Assembly: GCA_964591275.1 (NCBI GenBank)
Contig: CAZQAE010000013.1
Coordinates: 13,264-77,263 of the forward strand
Length of the DNA: 64,000 nucleotides
Reading direction: 5' to 3'
DNA from: G963674685 sp964591275
Lineage (GTDB): Bacteria > Lernaellota > Lernaellaia > JACKCT01
Below the pieces are notes generated by a model that saw only the letters and a list, made by a program, of their open reading frames with translations, searched no databases and had not been told where the DNA came from. A program made the position numbers and the translations under genes. Below are positions 25,487-35,005 of this stretch, in pieces; the first letter of the stretch is position 1; the number at the start of each line of letters is the position of its first letter.

Positions 25487-26803
25487 CAAAAACCCATTAT
25501 GCTTGATGACATCCTGATACCATCTTCCGCTGGCCTTGATGGTGCGCTTTTGCGTGGCGTAGTCGACGTGCACGATGCCGAAGCGTTTTGAAAACCCCTG
25601 AGCCCACTCGAAATTGTCCATGAACGACCATGCAAAATATCCGCGAACATCCATGCCATCGGAGATTGCTTTGTGGACCTGCGCGAGGCACCCGGCGAAA
25701 ACTTCAATGCGGTTATCATCGCGCACGATGCCGTCCGGCCCGACTTCGTCGTCGAAGGACGCGCCGTTTTCCGTGATATAAACCGGGCCGAGTTTGTATT
25801 TGTTACAGACGATGTCCAGCGTTTCGTACATCCCTTCGGGGTAAAACTCCCACCCCATATTTGTATATTTTCGCCCCGGCTGCGGGCCAAGTTCGCCGTC
25901 GGAATTGCTCAGGATGATCCGCGTATAATAATTGAGACCGAAAAAATCCAGCTTGGTGGAAATGATTTGCATGTCCCCCTGCTCGATGACCGGCCTGTTT
26001 TCGCCAAGCGCCTCCCAACCTTTTTCGGGATAGCGGCCAAGCGCAATCGGCTCCAGCAACCAGCCCCAGCGAAGATCCCAGCGCATTTGCGCCGCCTTGC
26101 GATCCTCATCCAAATCGGTGGCGGGATGCACGGGCCACAGGTCTTGCGTGATGCCGATGTTGGGTGTTTTCGGGCAATTGGCGCGCAGCGCGGAAACCGC
26201 CAGCCCATGAGAAAGCAGGACGTGGTGCGCCACCTGATAGGCGCTTTTTTGATCGAGAATGTCGCCCGGCGGCCAGCCCTCTTCCAGGTAGGCTTCCATG
26301 GCCACGCCCGGTTCGTTGTGCGTGATCCAGTCCGTGACGCGATCTCCGAGACGCGCGGCGACGACGGCGACGAAGTCCGCAAAACAGTGGGCCGTTTCGC
26401 GCCCGACCCATCCGCCATATTCGTCCATGAGCGCCTGCGGCATGTCCCAGTGATAGCAAGTGATAAATGGCCGGATGTCAGCTTCCAGCAGCGCATCGAC
26501 AAGGCGATCGTAGAAATCGAGACCCTTTTCGTTGATCGGCAATTTCCCCGAAGGAAGAATGCGCGGCCACGCGACGGAGAAACGATACGCCCCCATGCCA
26601 AGCTTTTTCATCAGCGCCACGTCTTCGCGATAGCGGTGGTAATGATCGCAGGCCACGCGCGCCGTGTCGCCGTTTAATATTTTGCCCGGTTTCTGTTCGT
26701 AAACATCCCAGATCGACGGGCTCTTGCCGTCTTCATCCCAGGCGCCCTCAATCTGATGAGCCGCCGTAGCGCTGCCCCACAGAAAATCTTTTGGAAAATT
26801 CAT
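25469..26803 (-). CDS. Beta-glucosidase, glycoside hydrolase family 1
   Basis: A retaining beta-glucosidase/galactosidase of 444 aa, a (beta/alpha)8 barrel. The GH1 N-terminal signature FLWGSATAAHQIEG, the acid/base Glu in THNEP (about residue 164) and the nucleophile in YITENG (about 345) are present, as is AWSFMDNFEWAQGF. No signal peptide, so it is probably cytoplasmic and acts on imported disaccharides. GTG at 26812 is an alternative start adjoining the stop of the preceding gene; the pair is evidently an operon. Confidence 0.95.
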   Translation of the reverse strand: MNFPKDFLWGSATAAHQIEGAWDEDGKSPSIWDVYEQKPGKILNGDTARVACDHYHRYREDVALMKKLGMGAYRFSVAWPRILPSGKLPINEKGLDFYDRLVDALLEADIRPFITCYHWDMPQALMDEYGGWVGRETAHCFADFVAVVAARLGDRVTDWITHNEPGVAMEAYLEEGWPPGDILDQKSAYQVAHHVLLSHGLAVSALRANCPKTPNIGITQDLWPVHPATDLDEDRKAAQMRWDLRWGWLLEPIALGRYPEKGWEALGENRPVIEQGDMQIISTKLDFFGLNYYTRIILSNSDGELGPQPGRKYTNMGWEFYPEGMYETLDIVCNKYKLGPVYITENGASFDDEVGPDGIVRDDNRIEVFAGCLAQVHKAISDGMDVRGYFAWSFMDNFEWAQGFSKRFGIVHVDYATQKRTIKASGRWYQDVIKHNGFLLEDRS

Positions 26804-26812
26804 TTCACTCAC

Positions 26813-28651
26813 TTAGCGATAGAGTGTCGGATAGACGTTCAGGCCATTGGCGAAAGCGACCGCCTCTTCAACCTCTGCGTGGACAAGATAGAATCTCCAC
26901 GTGAAGACCGAGTCGGGATTCGTCGTTTCGTCGTAGAAGACCACGTTGTCTTTGTCGTTGTAAATAATGGCCGCAATGTGCGTGTAGGCCTGATCCTTCA
27001 CCGCGAACCAGCCGTCGGCCAGGCTGATCATGCCGTTGGCCAGGGGCATGGGCCAGTCTGTATCCTCGAAAGCGAAGTCAGCCTTCGTGTACGTGACCGG
27101 CTGATCGTCAGCCAGCGCCGGTGTGAATGTCACTTCGCCGCTGCCGGGAAAGCTGACGAACATAAAGCGCGGCTGCCCCGCAGCAACGCCTATGTCCAGA
27201 CGGTAAATTTCCGGATCATCGGAGTGCGCATACCATTTCTCCTCATACTCCCGTCCGCCAGTGGCGATGACTCGGTCAATGGGCGCCTGCGTTTCCAGGG
27301 TCGATTCGGCGGGCGCTTCGATTTGTTCAACAGTTCCGCTTAGGGTATCGATTCTGGCCGTCCCCGTAATGCCCAGGGCCTCTTTGCCACGGCGAATGAT
27401 TTCACGCGAACGCCAACCGACTTCTGCGGCGCGGGAAACGCCGTAGCCGATTTCACCCTTGTAGGGATTGATCCCGGTGGCGTCGGTCACCATGCCCAGG
27501 GCTATCAGCCGCCACGCCTCGCGAAGCTCGTCGTCATTGTCAAGCTGGGCAACCTCGGCGATGGTCTGCGCCGCCATGAGTTCTCGGTAGGCGATGGCCA
27601 CGCTGGTTCGAACGTGGTTGTCCCGCTCATCTTTTCGCCATAGGCCGCCGCGCCCGAGCCACATCAAAACTCCCTTCGTGGAGCCGGGTTGCCAGGTGCC
27701 GTCAAATAGCGGCGGAAGCTCGGCGGGTTGGATGTCGAGGTCCTTTACCGCTTCAACGTATTCCTCGACGGTGGCGATGTCCCAGCCGCCATCCTCTAAC
27801 GTTTGCAGTTTGTCCTCGTATTCCTGCAAGCAGCCTTCGTTGCGTTTGAACAGGGGCGGAAAGTAAGGATCAAGATCGCAGGTCGCCAGCAGTTCCCCGT
27901 CGTTGAGGAAGGTCCACGTGAGCTTGACGATATTTTCGCCGTCGTTGTAATCCACACCCTTCGCTCCAGCGACGAGGTCCAGGTCGCCGAATGCGTAGTA
28001 AGGCGCCGCATCCCAGTCGCCGTGCTGATAAATCCACAGGTTCTTGGGCCACACCATCGTCTGGTAGTTATAATCGGCCATGGCAGAAGCCATCCCCATG
28101 CCCGCCTGGCCTTCCTGGCAGAACACCGTCGTGGACAGGGGCACACCATGCTCTTCAAAGACGCGTTGCGCTTCTTGCACGCTATGCTCCCAGGCCGGAC
28201 GACCGTAGCCGATAAAGAGCTGGTCCGAGTAATGGAAACTGACGACGGAAGCCTGCCCGCGATCCGCCAGTGTTTTCAGTTTGTCGAGCACGCCGGGATG
28301 CCGCTCGGCCATCACCTCAATCATGTAGGCCTGCATTTCCAGATCGACGCCCCAGCCGGGATGCTCCAGGTACAGGTCCAGCACCGGCTCGAAACTCTCG
28401 ACGATGATCATATCCTCAACTTCTTTCTCGTTGAGTTCCCATTCGGTGAACAGGTGCTCGAAACCGAAGGGCAAAAATCCCTCCATCCCACCAGCCACGT
28501 ATTGCACGTTGAAGTGAAACATGGCCGTGGCGAACTTATGTTCGGCCTGCGCATACGCGTTTGTGCCTGTCAATCCAGCCAATGCGACGCAGAGCGCGCA
28601 GCCGATGACGAAGTGAAAAGCCGGATTTCGTAAGCGTGTCGGATGGGTCAT
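26813..28651 (-). CDS. Secreted glycoside hydrolase/deacetylase-fold protein (GH57/GH38-like)
   Basis: 612 aa with a signal peptide (residues 1-34, cleavage after NAYA). The first 300 residues, starting MFHFNVQYVAGG and containing DLEMQAYMIEVM and SFHYSDQLF, have the look of the GH57/GH38 alpha-glycosidase barrel, but no catalytic pair can be named with certainty. The C-terminal third is beta-rich. The ATG at 28651 follows AAGGAA. Directly upstream of the GH1 gene on the same strand, so a joint role in glycan use is likely (inference). Confidence 0.6.
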   Translation of the reverse strand: MTHPTRLRNPAFHFVIGCALCVALAGLTGTNAYAQAEHKFATAMFHFNVQYVAGGMEGFLPFGFEHLFTEWELNEKEVEDMIIVESFEPVLDLYLEHPGWGVDLEMQAYMIEVMAERHPGVLDKLKTLADRGQASVVSFHYSDQLFIGYGRPAWEHSVQEAQRVFEEHGVPLSTTVFCQEGQAGMGMASAMADYNYQTMVWPKNLWIYQHGDWDAAPYYAFGDLDLVAGAKGVDYNDGENIVKLTWTFLNDGELLATCDLDPYFPPLFKRNEGCLQEYEDKLQTLEDGGWDIATVEEYVEAVKDLDIQPAELPPLFDGTWQPGSTKGVLMWLGRGGLWRKDERDNHVRTSVAIAYRELMAAQTIAEVAQLDNDDELREAWRLIALGMVTDATGINPYKGEIGYGVSRAAEVGWRSREIIRRGKEALGITGTARIDTLSGTVEQIEAPAESTLETQAPIDRVIATGGREYEEKWYAHSDDPEIYRLDIGVAAGQPRFMFVSFPGSGEVTFTPALADDQPVTYTKADFAFEDTDWPMPLANGMISLADGWFAVKDQAYTHIAAIIYNDKDNVVFYDETTNPDSVFTWRFYLVHAEVEEAVAFANGLNVYPTLYR

Positions 28652-28805
28652 TAATTTTTCCTTAAAGAAAAGAAGCTCAATCCGTTTATACATATACTAA
28701 AAGAGGATTTCGACTCAAGGTGAGCTTGCCGTGACAAAAGGTTTTTCAAGCCGGTAAACGCCACCGTTGACAAAAGCGACTGAACCAAGAGTAGAATCGG
28801 CAAGT

Positions 28806-30653
28806 ATGTCTTTTCAAAAATTACTCAAAAATTTATTTTTCACCCTGACAACCTTGATACTCGTTTTTGCCCTGATGGAAACGCTGGCGCGCCTGACTGA
28901 GCGTTTCGAGCCGCCGCAACCCGTTGAGACCAGAAGCCCGGTCACGTTTCAAACACTGCCGGACTCGTCGGCTCTTGAAACGATAAGCATCGACGGCAAG
29001 GATTTTCTTTCCCTGTCGTGGGGCGGACATCCATCGGCCCTGATGCCGCCGAAAAAGGGCGATGAACTACGCATTATTCTTCTAGGCGGTAGCGCGGCGG
29101 ATGGTATGGGCATCGCACCGCCGGCGACATTCGCATCCATTCTCGAACGGTTGCTCAACAGCATTTCCGTAAGGCGCGTGAGAGTCATCAACATGGCCCG
29201 AACGGGATTTGCCAGCTCACAACTTGCCTGGATGCTGCAACAAGCCGCACCGCTTATTGAACCTGATCTCGTGCTAACGGTTATGGGCAACAATGAATAC
29301 CTCGACATGCAGCTTAGCCAAAGCGTCGCAATGAAGCCGCTTCAGTTGACCCTGGCCCGACGTCTGGAAAGGCGCTTTGCGTTGGCGCGTTTTTTCAGAC
29401 CGGGGCAAAAAGTTGTCGAAAATGTCGCCACTGAAAATCATCTGGATGCCATGCAGGATATGAGCGAAAAGCGCAGGGAAACGATCAACGATTATGTTGA
29501 AAATCGCCTGAAGCGCTCTGTTCGCAGTATGGCCGTTGCCGCGAAAAGCGTTGGAAGCCGCATGATCGTCAGCACCGTTCCGGCAAATATTCGATACGCC
29601 AACTTGCGGGAATGGTTCTTCGCGGGCGACGGGCCTGAGCAACCGCAGGACTTCGTAACAGCCCGCTGGGCCATGCGCTACGGCGCTCCGATGAAAGCCG
29701 CTGCCATCATGGGAAAACGGCTCGCGCAAAACGCGAGCGATCATCCCGCCCGATTCGTTTTGGCCATGGCGCTTCAAAAGGCAGGCGAAACGAAAACGGC
29801 TTTGGAAGTATATCAAAGACTCGTCAAGGATCTAAAACCCTCCAGCATCGCGGGTGGAAGTTTTAGTGAGTGGTATATGCTGATGAGTTCCATGTCTGAG
29901 TTGCAGGAAAAAACGGCTGCAAAGCAGACGGCGAAGCTTTGGTTTCAAAGGGTGGAAGAAAAAATCGACGATGCTTATGGGCGGTGGCAACGAGCGACAA
30001 TGTACATGGCGCTCGGCGATATCGACAAGGCCCGTCAGTTGTTTCGCGAGGCGCTCGCCATGGATGGACATGTCATACGAACCGGCGAAAGGATCAATCA
30101 CGTTCTGAAGGTGGCGGCTTCGGCTGGCGGAGTCAGGGCTTTCGATTTAAACACGGAATTTACCCGGCATGAGCCAGACGGCATTTTGGGATACGACTAC
30201 TTTTTTGATTACTGTCATTACAACGCACGGGGACATATTCTTGCGGCGCATCTGTTGGCCAAGCCGATTGCCAAAGCCTTGGGCATTGAAGGCGAGCTTG
30301 CGTCGGCAAAGACGGGCCTGGAAATGGAAAGGAAATTGCGTAAAGGCCGCGAAACGGATTTGCCGGATCTGCGCTGGTGGTCGGGCGCGGATTTTGACGT
30401 TTCCCTACTGGTCGATGAAGCTATCGACAACAACCGGAATCCGAGAGCGGAGTTAGCCCGTCATGTCGCAAAATTCGGAGATTCGGCGGCGGCTTCAACA
30501 TTTCTGGGCAATTGGATGATAGCTGAGCGAAATGACGCGTTCGAGATAAGCGGCAAAGCCTCAGAAAATCAATACCGCAAGGCTCTTGAAATGTCGCCCG
30601 ATTTCGAACCGGCAAAAAATAACCTGAAGAAATTCATGACCTTTCTGCGCTAA
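28806..30653 (+). CDS. SGNH/GDSL-type hydrolase with helical-repeat middle region
   Basis: 615 aa, one N-terminal membrane anchor (about residues 9-26). Split SGNH motifs: LLGGSAADGMG (Ser96), NMARTGFASSQ, VMGNNEY, then about 200 residues of TPR-like helices (ALQKAGETKTALEVYQRL, ALGDIDKARQLFREAL), and only afterwards the Asp/His block DYCHYNARGH. The catalytic domain therefore has a large insertion between its third and last blocks, a design seen in acyl-handling enzymes of this phylum. Upstream RBS is weak; ATG 28806 was chosen because the anchor follows directly. Confidence 0.72.
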   Translation: MSFQKLLKNLFFTLTTLILVFALMETLARLTERFEPPQPVETRSPVTFQTLPDSSALETISIDGKDFLSLSWGGHPSALMPPKKGDELRIILLGGSAADGMGIAPPATFASILERLLNSISVRRVRVINMARTGFASSQLAWMLQQAAPLIEPDLVLTVMGNNEYLDMQLSQSVAMKPLQLTLARRLERRFALARFFRPGQKVVENVATENHLDAMQDMSEKRRETINDYVENRLKRSVRSMAVAAKSVGSRMIVSTVPANIRYANLREWFFAGDGPEQPQDFVTARWAMRYGAPMKAAAIMGKRLAQNASDHPARFVLAMALQKAGETKTALEVYQRLVKDLKPSSIAGGSFSEWYMLMSSMSELQEKTAAKQTAKLWFQRVEEKIDDAYGRWQRATMYMALGDIDKARQLFREALAMDGHVIRTGERINHVLKVAASAGGVRAFDLNTEFTRHEPDGILGYDYFFDYCHYNARGHILAAHLLAKPIAKALGIEGELASAKTGLEMERKLRKGRETDLPDLRWWSGADFDVSLLVDEAIDNNRNPRAELARHVAKFGDSAAASTFLGNWMIAERNDAFEISGKASENQYRKALEMSPDFEPAKNNLKKFMTFLR

Positions 30654-30884
30654 ACAAAAAAAATAATCACGCGCATAAAATGAATCGGGACGAATCAGCC
30701 TGGCCGATCCGTCCCAAAAACACTTCGGGCTCGCCTGTTAATACAATTAATACAAACCATAGCGCGGGGCCGCGCCGCCATCAAGGCTCCCGTTGCATAA
30801 ATTTTCGCTATTAACACCCCGTTTGCAACGTAGTGAAGCTGTGCTAATACAGTCTCTCGGTATTTTTCACGCATGAGGTTTGAT

Positions 30885-31613
30885 ATGGAATTCATGGAAA
30901 TAAAAAAAGAAGGTCCTGTCGGGATCATGGTCTGGAAGCATGAGGAGCAAAATCGCTTCACCACACCTTTCCTAAAAGAAATCAACGAAGCGCTCAGCGA
31001 ACTGGTCGCCGATGACTCCGTTACCTCCGTGGTCATTGCATCGGGATTGGAAAAGTACTTCTCCACGGGATTACATCTCGAATGGATGATGGCGCAGGGC
31101 GCCTCCGACCCAAACGCCCTGAAAGAGTTTTTACTTCTTATTCACAAAAACCTGATGTTTTTTACGTCGTATCCAAAACCGCTGGTCGCCGCAATCACCG
31201 GGCACATTGTCGCGGCGGGCTGCATTTTCGGCGCGTGCATGGATTATCGTTATATGTCCGAGGACAGAGGCTTTATTCGCCTGCCGGAGGTGCAGATCAA
31301 CATCCCCTTCTGGCCGGGCATGAGGGCAATCTTTCAGTCCATTTTGCCCCCCAGGACGGTGCGCAACCTGTTTTATACAGGAGATCGTTTTACCGCGAAG
31401 CAAGCCATGGAAATGGGCTACGTGGATGCGCTGTTCCCGGCTGATGAAGTTCTTTCCAAGTCCCTTGAACTCGCTGAAAAACTGGGCAGGGCAAAAATGG
31501 AAACCTACGCCCATATCAAAAGGGATCTTCGCCGACATGTTTTGCGGATCATGAAAGAAGACGACCCGAAGGCGATTGAATCTTTCATGAGTCAAATGGC
31601 CCAAAACCGGTAA
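30885..31613 (+). CDS. Enoyl-CoA hydratase/isomerase (crotonase) family protein
   Basis: 242 aa. The start at 30885 has GAGG seven bases upstream (ATG 30873 and 30894 are alternatives). Oxyanion-hole segments EKYFSTGLHLEW and ITGHIVAAGCIFGACMDYR are present, and a candidate catalytic Glu sits in LPEVQINIPFWPG. The sequence resembles delta3-delta2-enoyl-CoA isomerases more than classic hydratases. No other beta-oxidation gene is adjacent. The 231 bases before it hold no gene. Confidence 0.85.
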   Translation: MEFMEIKKEGPVGIMVWKHEEQNRFTTPFLKEINEALSELVADDSVTSVVIASGLEKYFSTGLHLEWMMAQGASDPNALKEFLLLIHKNLMFFTSYPKPLVAAITGHIVAAGCIFGACMDYRYMSEDRGFIRLPEVQINIPFWPGMRAIFQSILPPRTVRNLFYTGDRFTAKQAMEMGYVDALFPADEVLSKSLELAEKLGRAKMETYAHIKRDLRRHVLRIMKEDDPKAIESFMSQMAQNR

Positions 31614-31630
31614 TTATTTCAGGTCGGGCG

Positions 31631-32563
31631 ATGACAATAAAGTGGAAAAGTTATTTGCCAAGAGTCTGTCGAAGAAATGGCTTTGAAATAAAAATCGCGC
31701 TGTCGGCAATCCTTGTCTTGATGATGATCTCAGTAGCATTCGCGCAAAGTGCAAGTGAACGTGAAATGCAAAACGTCCACGTTCCGGCAGGGTGGTTTCT
31801 TATGGGTTGCGTGCCGGGAGACGACCTTTGCGGCCAGGACGAAAAGCCACAGAAGAAATTCTTCATTGATGCCTTCACGATCGACGCGCACGAAACGACC
31901 GTGAATGAGTATACCCAGTGCGTAAAAACCGGCAAATGCGATAAACCCAGGGGCCGCACCGAGAGCCGGTTTTGCAACTGGGGTCATCCGGATCGAAAGA
32001 ACCATCCAGTGAACTGCGTAAGTTGGTCGCAGGCCGACGCCTATTGCCGCGAGAAAGGCAAGATGCTTCCCACGCAAGCGCAGTGGGAAAAAGCGGCCAG
32101 AGGCGAACTTGTCAACAAGGTCTTTGCCTGGGGAAATGAAAAGGCCGATTGTACGCGAGCCGTGATGGACCCGGGGAAATTGGAGACGCAGGCCGATATT
32201 TCCGACGGCTGCGGAAAAAACGGAACCTGGGAAGTTTGCAGCAAATCAAAAAGCTCTGCGGGACTGTGCAATATTGCGGGAAATGTCCGGGAGTGGTGCC
32301 TGGACTGGTACGACCCGCAGTTTCTGAATTTCTCAGCGCCGAGCAACCCCTATACAACGTCAAAAACTCGCGAACGTACGTTGCGCGGCGGAAGCTGGCT
32401 GCTTGGCGCAAAGGACTTTAGAATATCCGCACGAGGTTTTGAGGAGCCTGACAAGCAGCCTATCGACGTCGGATTTCGATGCGTGAAACAACTGTCGGAG
32501 CCATACAATAAGCCGTCGAAGCCCGCTGCCATGAACTCTTCAACCGAATCAGGCCGGAATTAA
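31631..32563 (+). CDS. Exported FGE-sulfatase (SUMF1) domain protein
   Basis: 310 aa with a long signal peptide (cleavage about residue 39, after VAFAQ) and no lipobox. SUMF1 fold: VHVPAGWFLMGC, DAFTIDAHETTVNEY, CVSWSQADAYC, PTQAQWEKAARGE, GNVREWCLDWYD, RGGSW and GFRC. Extra cysteines suggest disulphides. The copper-binding Cys pair of true FGE is replaced by FRISARG. Starts 17 bases after the crotonase stop; its end overlaps the convergent amidohydrolase by four bases. Confidence 0.85.
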   Translation: MTIKWKSYLPRVCRRNGFEIKIALSAILVLMMISVAFAQSASEREMQNVHVPAGWFLMGCVPGDDLCGQDEKPQKKFFIDAFTIDAHETTVNEYTQCVKTGKCDKPRGRTESRFCNWGHPDRKNHPVNCVSWSQADAYCREKGKMLPTQAQWEKAARGELVNKVFAWGNEKADCTRAVMDPGKLETQADISDGCGKNGTWEVCSKSKSSAGLCNIAGNVREWCLDWYDPQFLNFSAPSNPYTTSKTRERTLRGGSWLLGAKDFRISARGFEEPDKQPIDVGFRCVKQLSEPYNKPSKPAAMNSSTESGRN

Positions 32564-34305
32564 TTATCCCCTCGACGAATGAGTTTCCCTTTTCGCGGCG
32601 CCGGATGGTAGCCGCCGCCCGGCGTCACAACCGGGTGTCCGTTGACCAACACGTACTCAATGCCGGAAGGAAAGGCATCCGGTTTCAAGGGCGTACTGTT
32701 GGATTGGATCGTGTCCCGGTCGAACATGACAAGGTCGGCCCAATAACCGCGCCGGATCAGTCCACGGTTTTTGATGCCCAGCTGCATCGCCGGCAGGGAA
32801 GTCGATTTTCGGATCGCCTCTTGCAGCGTCATGTGCTTTTCGTCCCGCGCGTATTTTGACATCAGTTTTGGGAAACAGTCGTAGAAAAGATGGCTCGGTA
32901 TTCCGTGGCCCAGGAGCAACGTATCGGTAACGACCGATACATTGGGATCGGACACGGAAGCGTAAACGCTGCGTTCCGCAAATTCATCGCCTGGCCAGGT
33001 CGGCGTTTCGTAAACGAGAACGTTGCCGTCCTCTTCCATGAGCATATCGCAGATGGCGTCGAAGGGATGTTTTCCAAGGGCTTTGCCGATGGCGACGAAG
33101 TTCATCCCCTGGTATTTCTTGTTGGCGTCCGACCTCACTCCCATCAGATGGATCGATTTAAAACCCATGAGCTTAAAGAAATTCATGGACCAAGTGTCCG
33201 GCTTACGGTGCGGCCAAACGGATTTGCCCCGCATAATGGAACGGTAAATTTTCTGCCGCACAACCGGATCGGCAAAGCGACTCATCACTTTCTCCCTGCC
33301 GCCTTCCAGAGACCAGGGGGGCATGAAGGCGAAGGCGTGCGTGAATCCGGTGCCGGTCGGCATGGCGTCCATGCCCATCGGCAAACCCTCGTCGATGGCC
33401 TTGCCCATGACCGAAAGTTTTTCCCGCATGGCCAGATCCAGGGGGACAGGGATTTTGAGATGCTTATAGACGACGGCGCCGGCGCGAAGGATTCCGGCCA
33501 CCGCCCTGTCAACGACAATGTTGACGTTCGGCAACCAGAAGAGATGGGAAAGCTGGATGCGAACGCCGGTTTTGCGGCTGATAGTCATTATCTCGTCGAT
33601 GGCCTGCGTCAGCGTGTTGGAGTAACTGCGCAGGTGACTGGTGAACACGGCGTCATTGGCGCTCACGATTTCCGCCAGTTCGGTCAGTTCCGCCTCGTCA
33701 CTGGCCAATCCGGGAAAATACTGGAGACCGGTGCTCATCCCCAAGGCGCCGGCTTCGAGAGATTCGCTCAATAGCCGCTTCATGGTTTTCATTTCGTCGA
33801 CTTTCGCGGGGCGGTTTAACATACCCAGCGCGCCGATGCGAAGCTGACCGTGCGGCGTCAGCAGACCGGCGTTCAGGACCATTCCCCGGTCCTCGATCGT
33901 ATCCATCATTTCGGACATGGTGTTCCACTTGGCGTGGGGACCCTGGTCCTCCCCGATGAAAAAGCTCATATAGAGAAGACCTTCCTCCCGATGCTCTTTG
34001 CTAAACGGCGCCAGTCCCGCACCGCAGTTGCCGCCAACGAAGGTCGTGATGCCCTGACGCAGCAATGGCTCTAGGGTTTTGTGATGATCGGCAAGATGGA
34101 CCACCAAGTCCGCGTGACTGTGGATGTCGATGAATCCGGGACATAGAACCTTGCCGGCGGCATCAAGGCGCGTTTTGGCACGAGCCTCTTTCAATTGTCC
34201 GATCTCACAAATTTTTTCGTTTTTCACCGCGATGTCCGCAGCATAGGGAAGGCGTCCCGTGCCGTCGTAGATCGTCGCGTTGTCGATAATAATATCGTAG
34301 GTCAT
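32560..34305 (-). CDS. N-acyl-D-amino-acid deacylase family amidohydrolase
   Basis: 581 aa, cytoplasmic, metal-dependent. N-terminal cap then PGFIDIHSHADL (metal ligands), GGNCGAGLAPFS, the family mark GMSTGLQYFPG, and C-terminal GYWADLVMFD. D-aminoacylase or D-glutamate deacylase activity fits, but the exact acyl-amino acid cannot be told. RBS GGGGGAAAAA lies before the ATG. The MarR gene upstream ends 38 bases before the start, so MarR probably controls it. Confidence 0.87.
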   Translation of the reverse strand: MTYDIIIDNATIYDGTGRLPYAADIAVKNEKICEIGQLKEARAKTRLDAAGKVLCPGFIDIHSHADLVVHLADHHKTLEPLLRQGITTFVGGNCGAGLAPFSKEHREEGLLYMSFFIGEDQGPHAKWNTMSEMMDTIEDRGMVLNAGLLTPHGQLRIGALGMLNRPAKVDEMKTMKRLLSESLEAGALGMSTGLQYFPGLASDEAELTELAEIVSANDAVFTSHLRSYSNTLTQAIDEIMTISRKTGVRIQLSHLFWLPNVNIVVDRAVAGILRAGAVVYKHLKIPVPLDLAMREKLSVMGKAIDEGLPMGMDAMPTGTGFTHAFAFMPPWSLEGGREKVMSRFADPVVRQKIYRSIMRGKSVWPHRKPDTWSMNFFKLMGFKSIHLMGVRSDANKKYQGMNFVAIGKALGKHPFDAICDMLMEEDGNVLVYETPTWPGDEFAERSVYASVSDPNVSVVTDTLLLGHGIPSHLFYDCFPKLMSKYARDEKHMTLQEAIRKSTSLPAMQLGIKNRGLIRRGYWADLVMFDRDTIQSNSTPLKPDAFPSGIEYVLVNGHPVVTPGGGYHPAPRKGKLIRRGDN

Positions 34306-34343
34306 TTTTTCCCCCTTATTTTATTCCGGCCATGGCTAACCTA

Positions 34344-34787
34344 TTATTCACTCGTCAGCTTTTCAATTTTCTCCACAATGCGAAGGATTCGCTTGAACTC
34401 CGCTTCAGGCAAATGCTCGCCAGTCAATCGAGCAAGGTTCTCGAATATTTCGTGATGACGAGCGAGGGCGGCCTTGCCCCGCGAGCCGAGATCAAGAATC
34501 ACCGCCCGCCGGTCCTTTGGGTCCGGGCGACGCTTGAGGTATCCCCTGGACACCATTTTGTCAGCGGTCCACGAAACCGTGGAAAGGGGAAGGTTCACGC
34601 GCGCAGTCAGATCCTTGAGCCGACACGGCCCGATTTCCTCAATGTTCAAGAGGAAAAGCTGCTCCTTGGGGCTGGTTTGCAATTCTTCCCTGAAAAGATC
34701 CATCTTCCGATAAATCTGATTGAGCGCATGAGCCAGGCGCTCAATGCTCCGGTTTGGTGGATCGATTTTTTTCTTGCCAGCATCCAT
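34344..34787 (-). CDS. MarR-family transcriptional regulator
   Basis: 147 aa winged-helix repressor. Start at ATG 34787 with GGAG 11 bases upstream; the frame is open a little further. The DNA-binding part is CRLKDLTARVNLPLSTVSWTADKMVSRGYLKRRPDPKDRR, the standard helix-turn-helix and basic wing, flanked by dimerisation helices. It is the promoter-proximal gene of the two-gene unit with the amidohydrolase and probably represses both in response to a ligand. Confidence 0.92.
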   Translation of the reverse strand: MDAGKKKIDPPNRSIERLAHALNQIYRKMDLFREELQTSPKEQLFLLNIEEIGPCRLKDLTARVNLPLSTVSWTADKMVSRGYLKRRPDPKDRRAVILDLGSRGKAALARHHEIFENLARLTGEHLPEAEFKRILRIVEKIEKLTSE

Positions 34788-34818
34788 GAAGTATTTTGCT
34801 CCAACAATTGGACTATTC

Positions 34819-34834
34819 AATTATTAGAGTAATT
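34819..34834. promoter_or_regulatory. Candidate MarR operator
   Basis: Inverted repeat AATTA-ttagag-TAATT, 32 bases before the MarR ATG in an A+T-rich stretch. Size and position fit autoregulation by a MarR dimer; nothing else supports it. Confidence 0.35.
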
Positions 34835-34856
34835 TTGCGGACGTGTCAATGACCAA

Positions 34857-34964
34857 TGGGCTAAGGGGCAGTGGTCAGTGAACAGTGGGCAGAGAATGGT
34901 TGTTGATAGCGGTCAGGAGTTAGTGGATTGTGGGCTAAGGGGCAGTGGTCAGTGGACAGCGGCA
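34857..34964. repeat. Two copies of a 34 bp direct repeat
   Basis: TGGGCTAAGGGGCAGTGGTC plus the following 14 bases occurs at 34857-34890 and 34931-34964 with few differences, within low-complexity GTCAGTGG-type sequence between marR and dnaA. Similar GGTCAG tracts occur near 10205. Confidence 0.7.
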
Positions 34965-35005
34965 ATTGCTCATTGCTTATTGATAATTGTTAATTGATAA
35001 TTGGC

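Noticed and set aside
25673..26677. 334-codon open frame opposite the GH1 gene
   Set aside because: GH1 catalytic motifs on the minus strand leave no doubt which strand codes.
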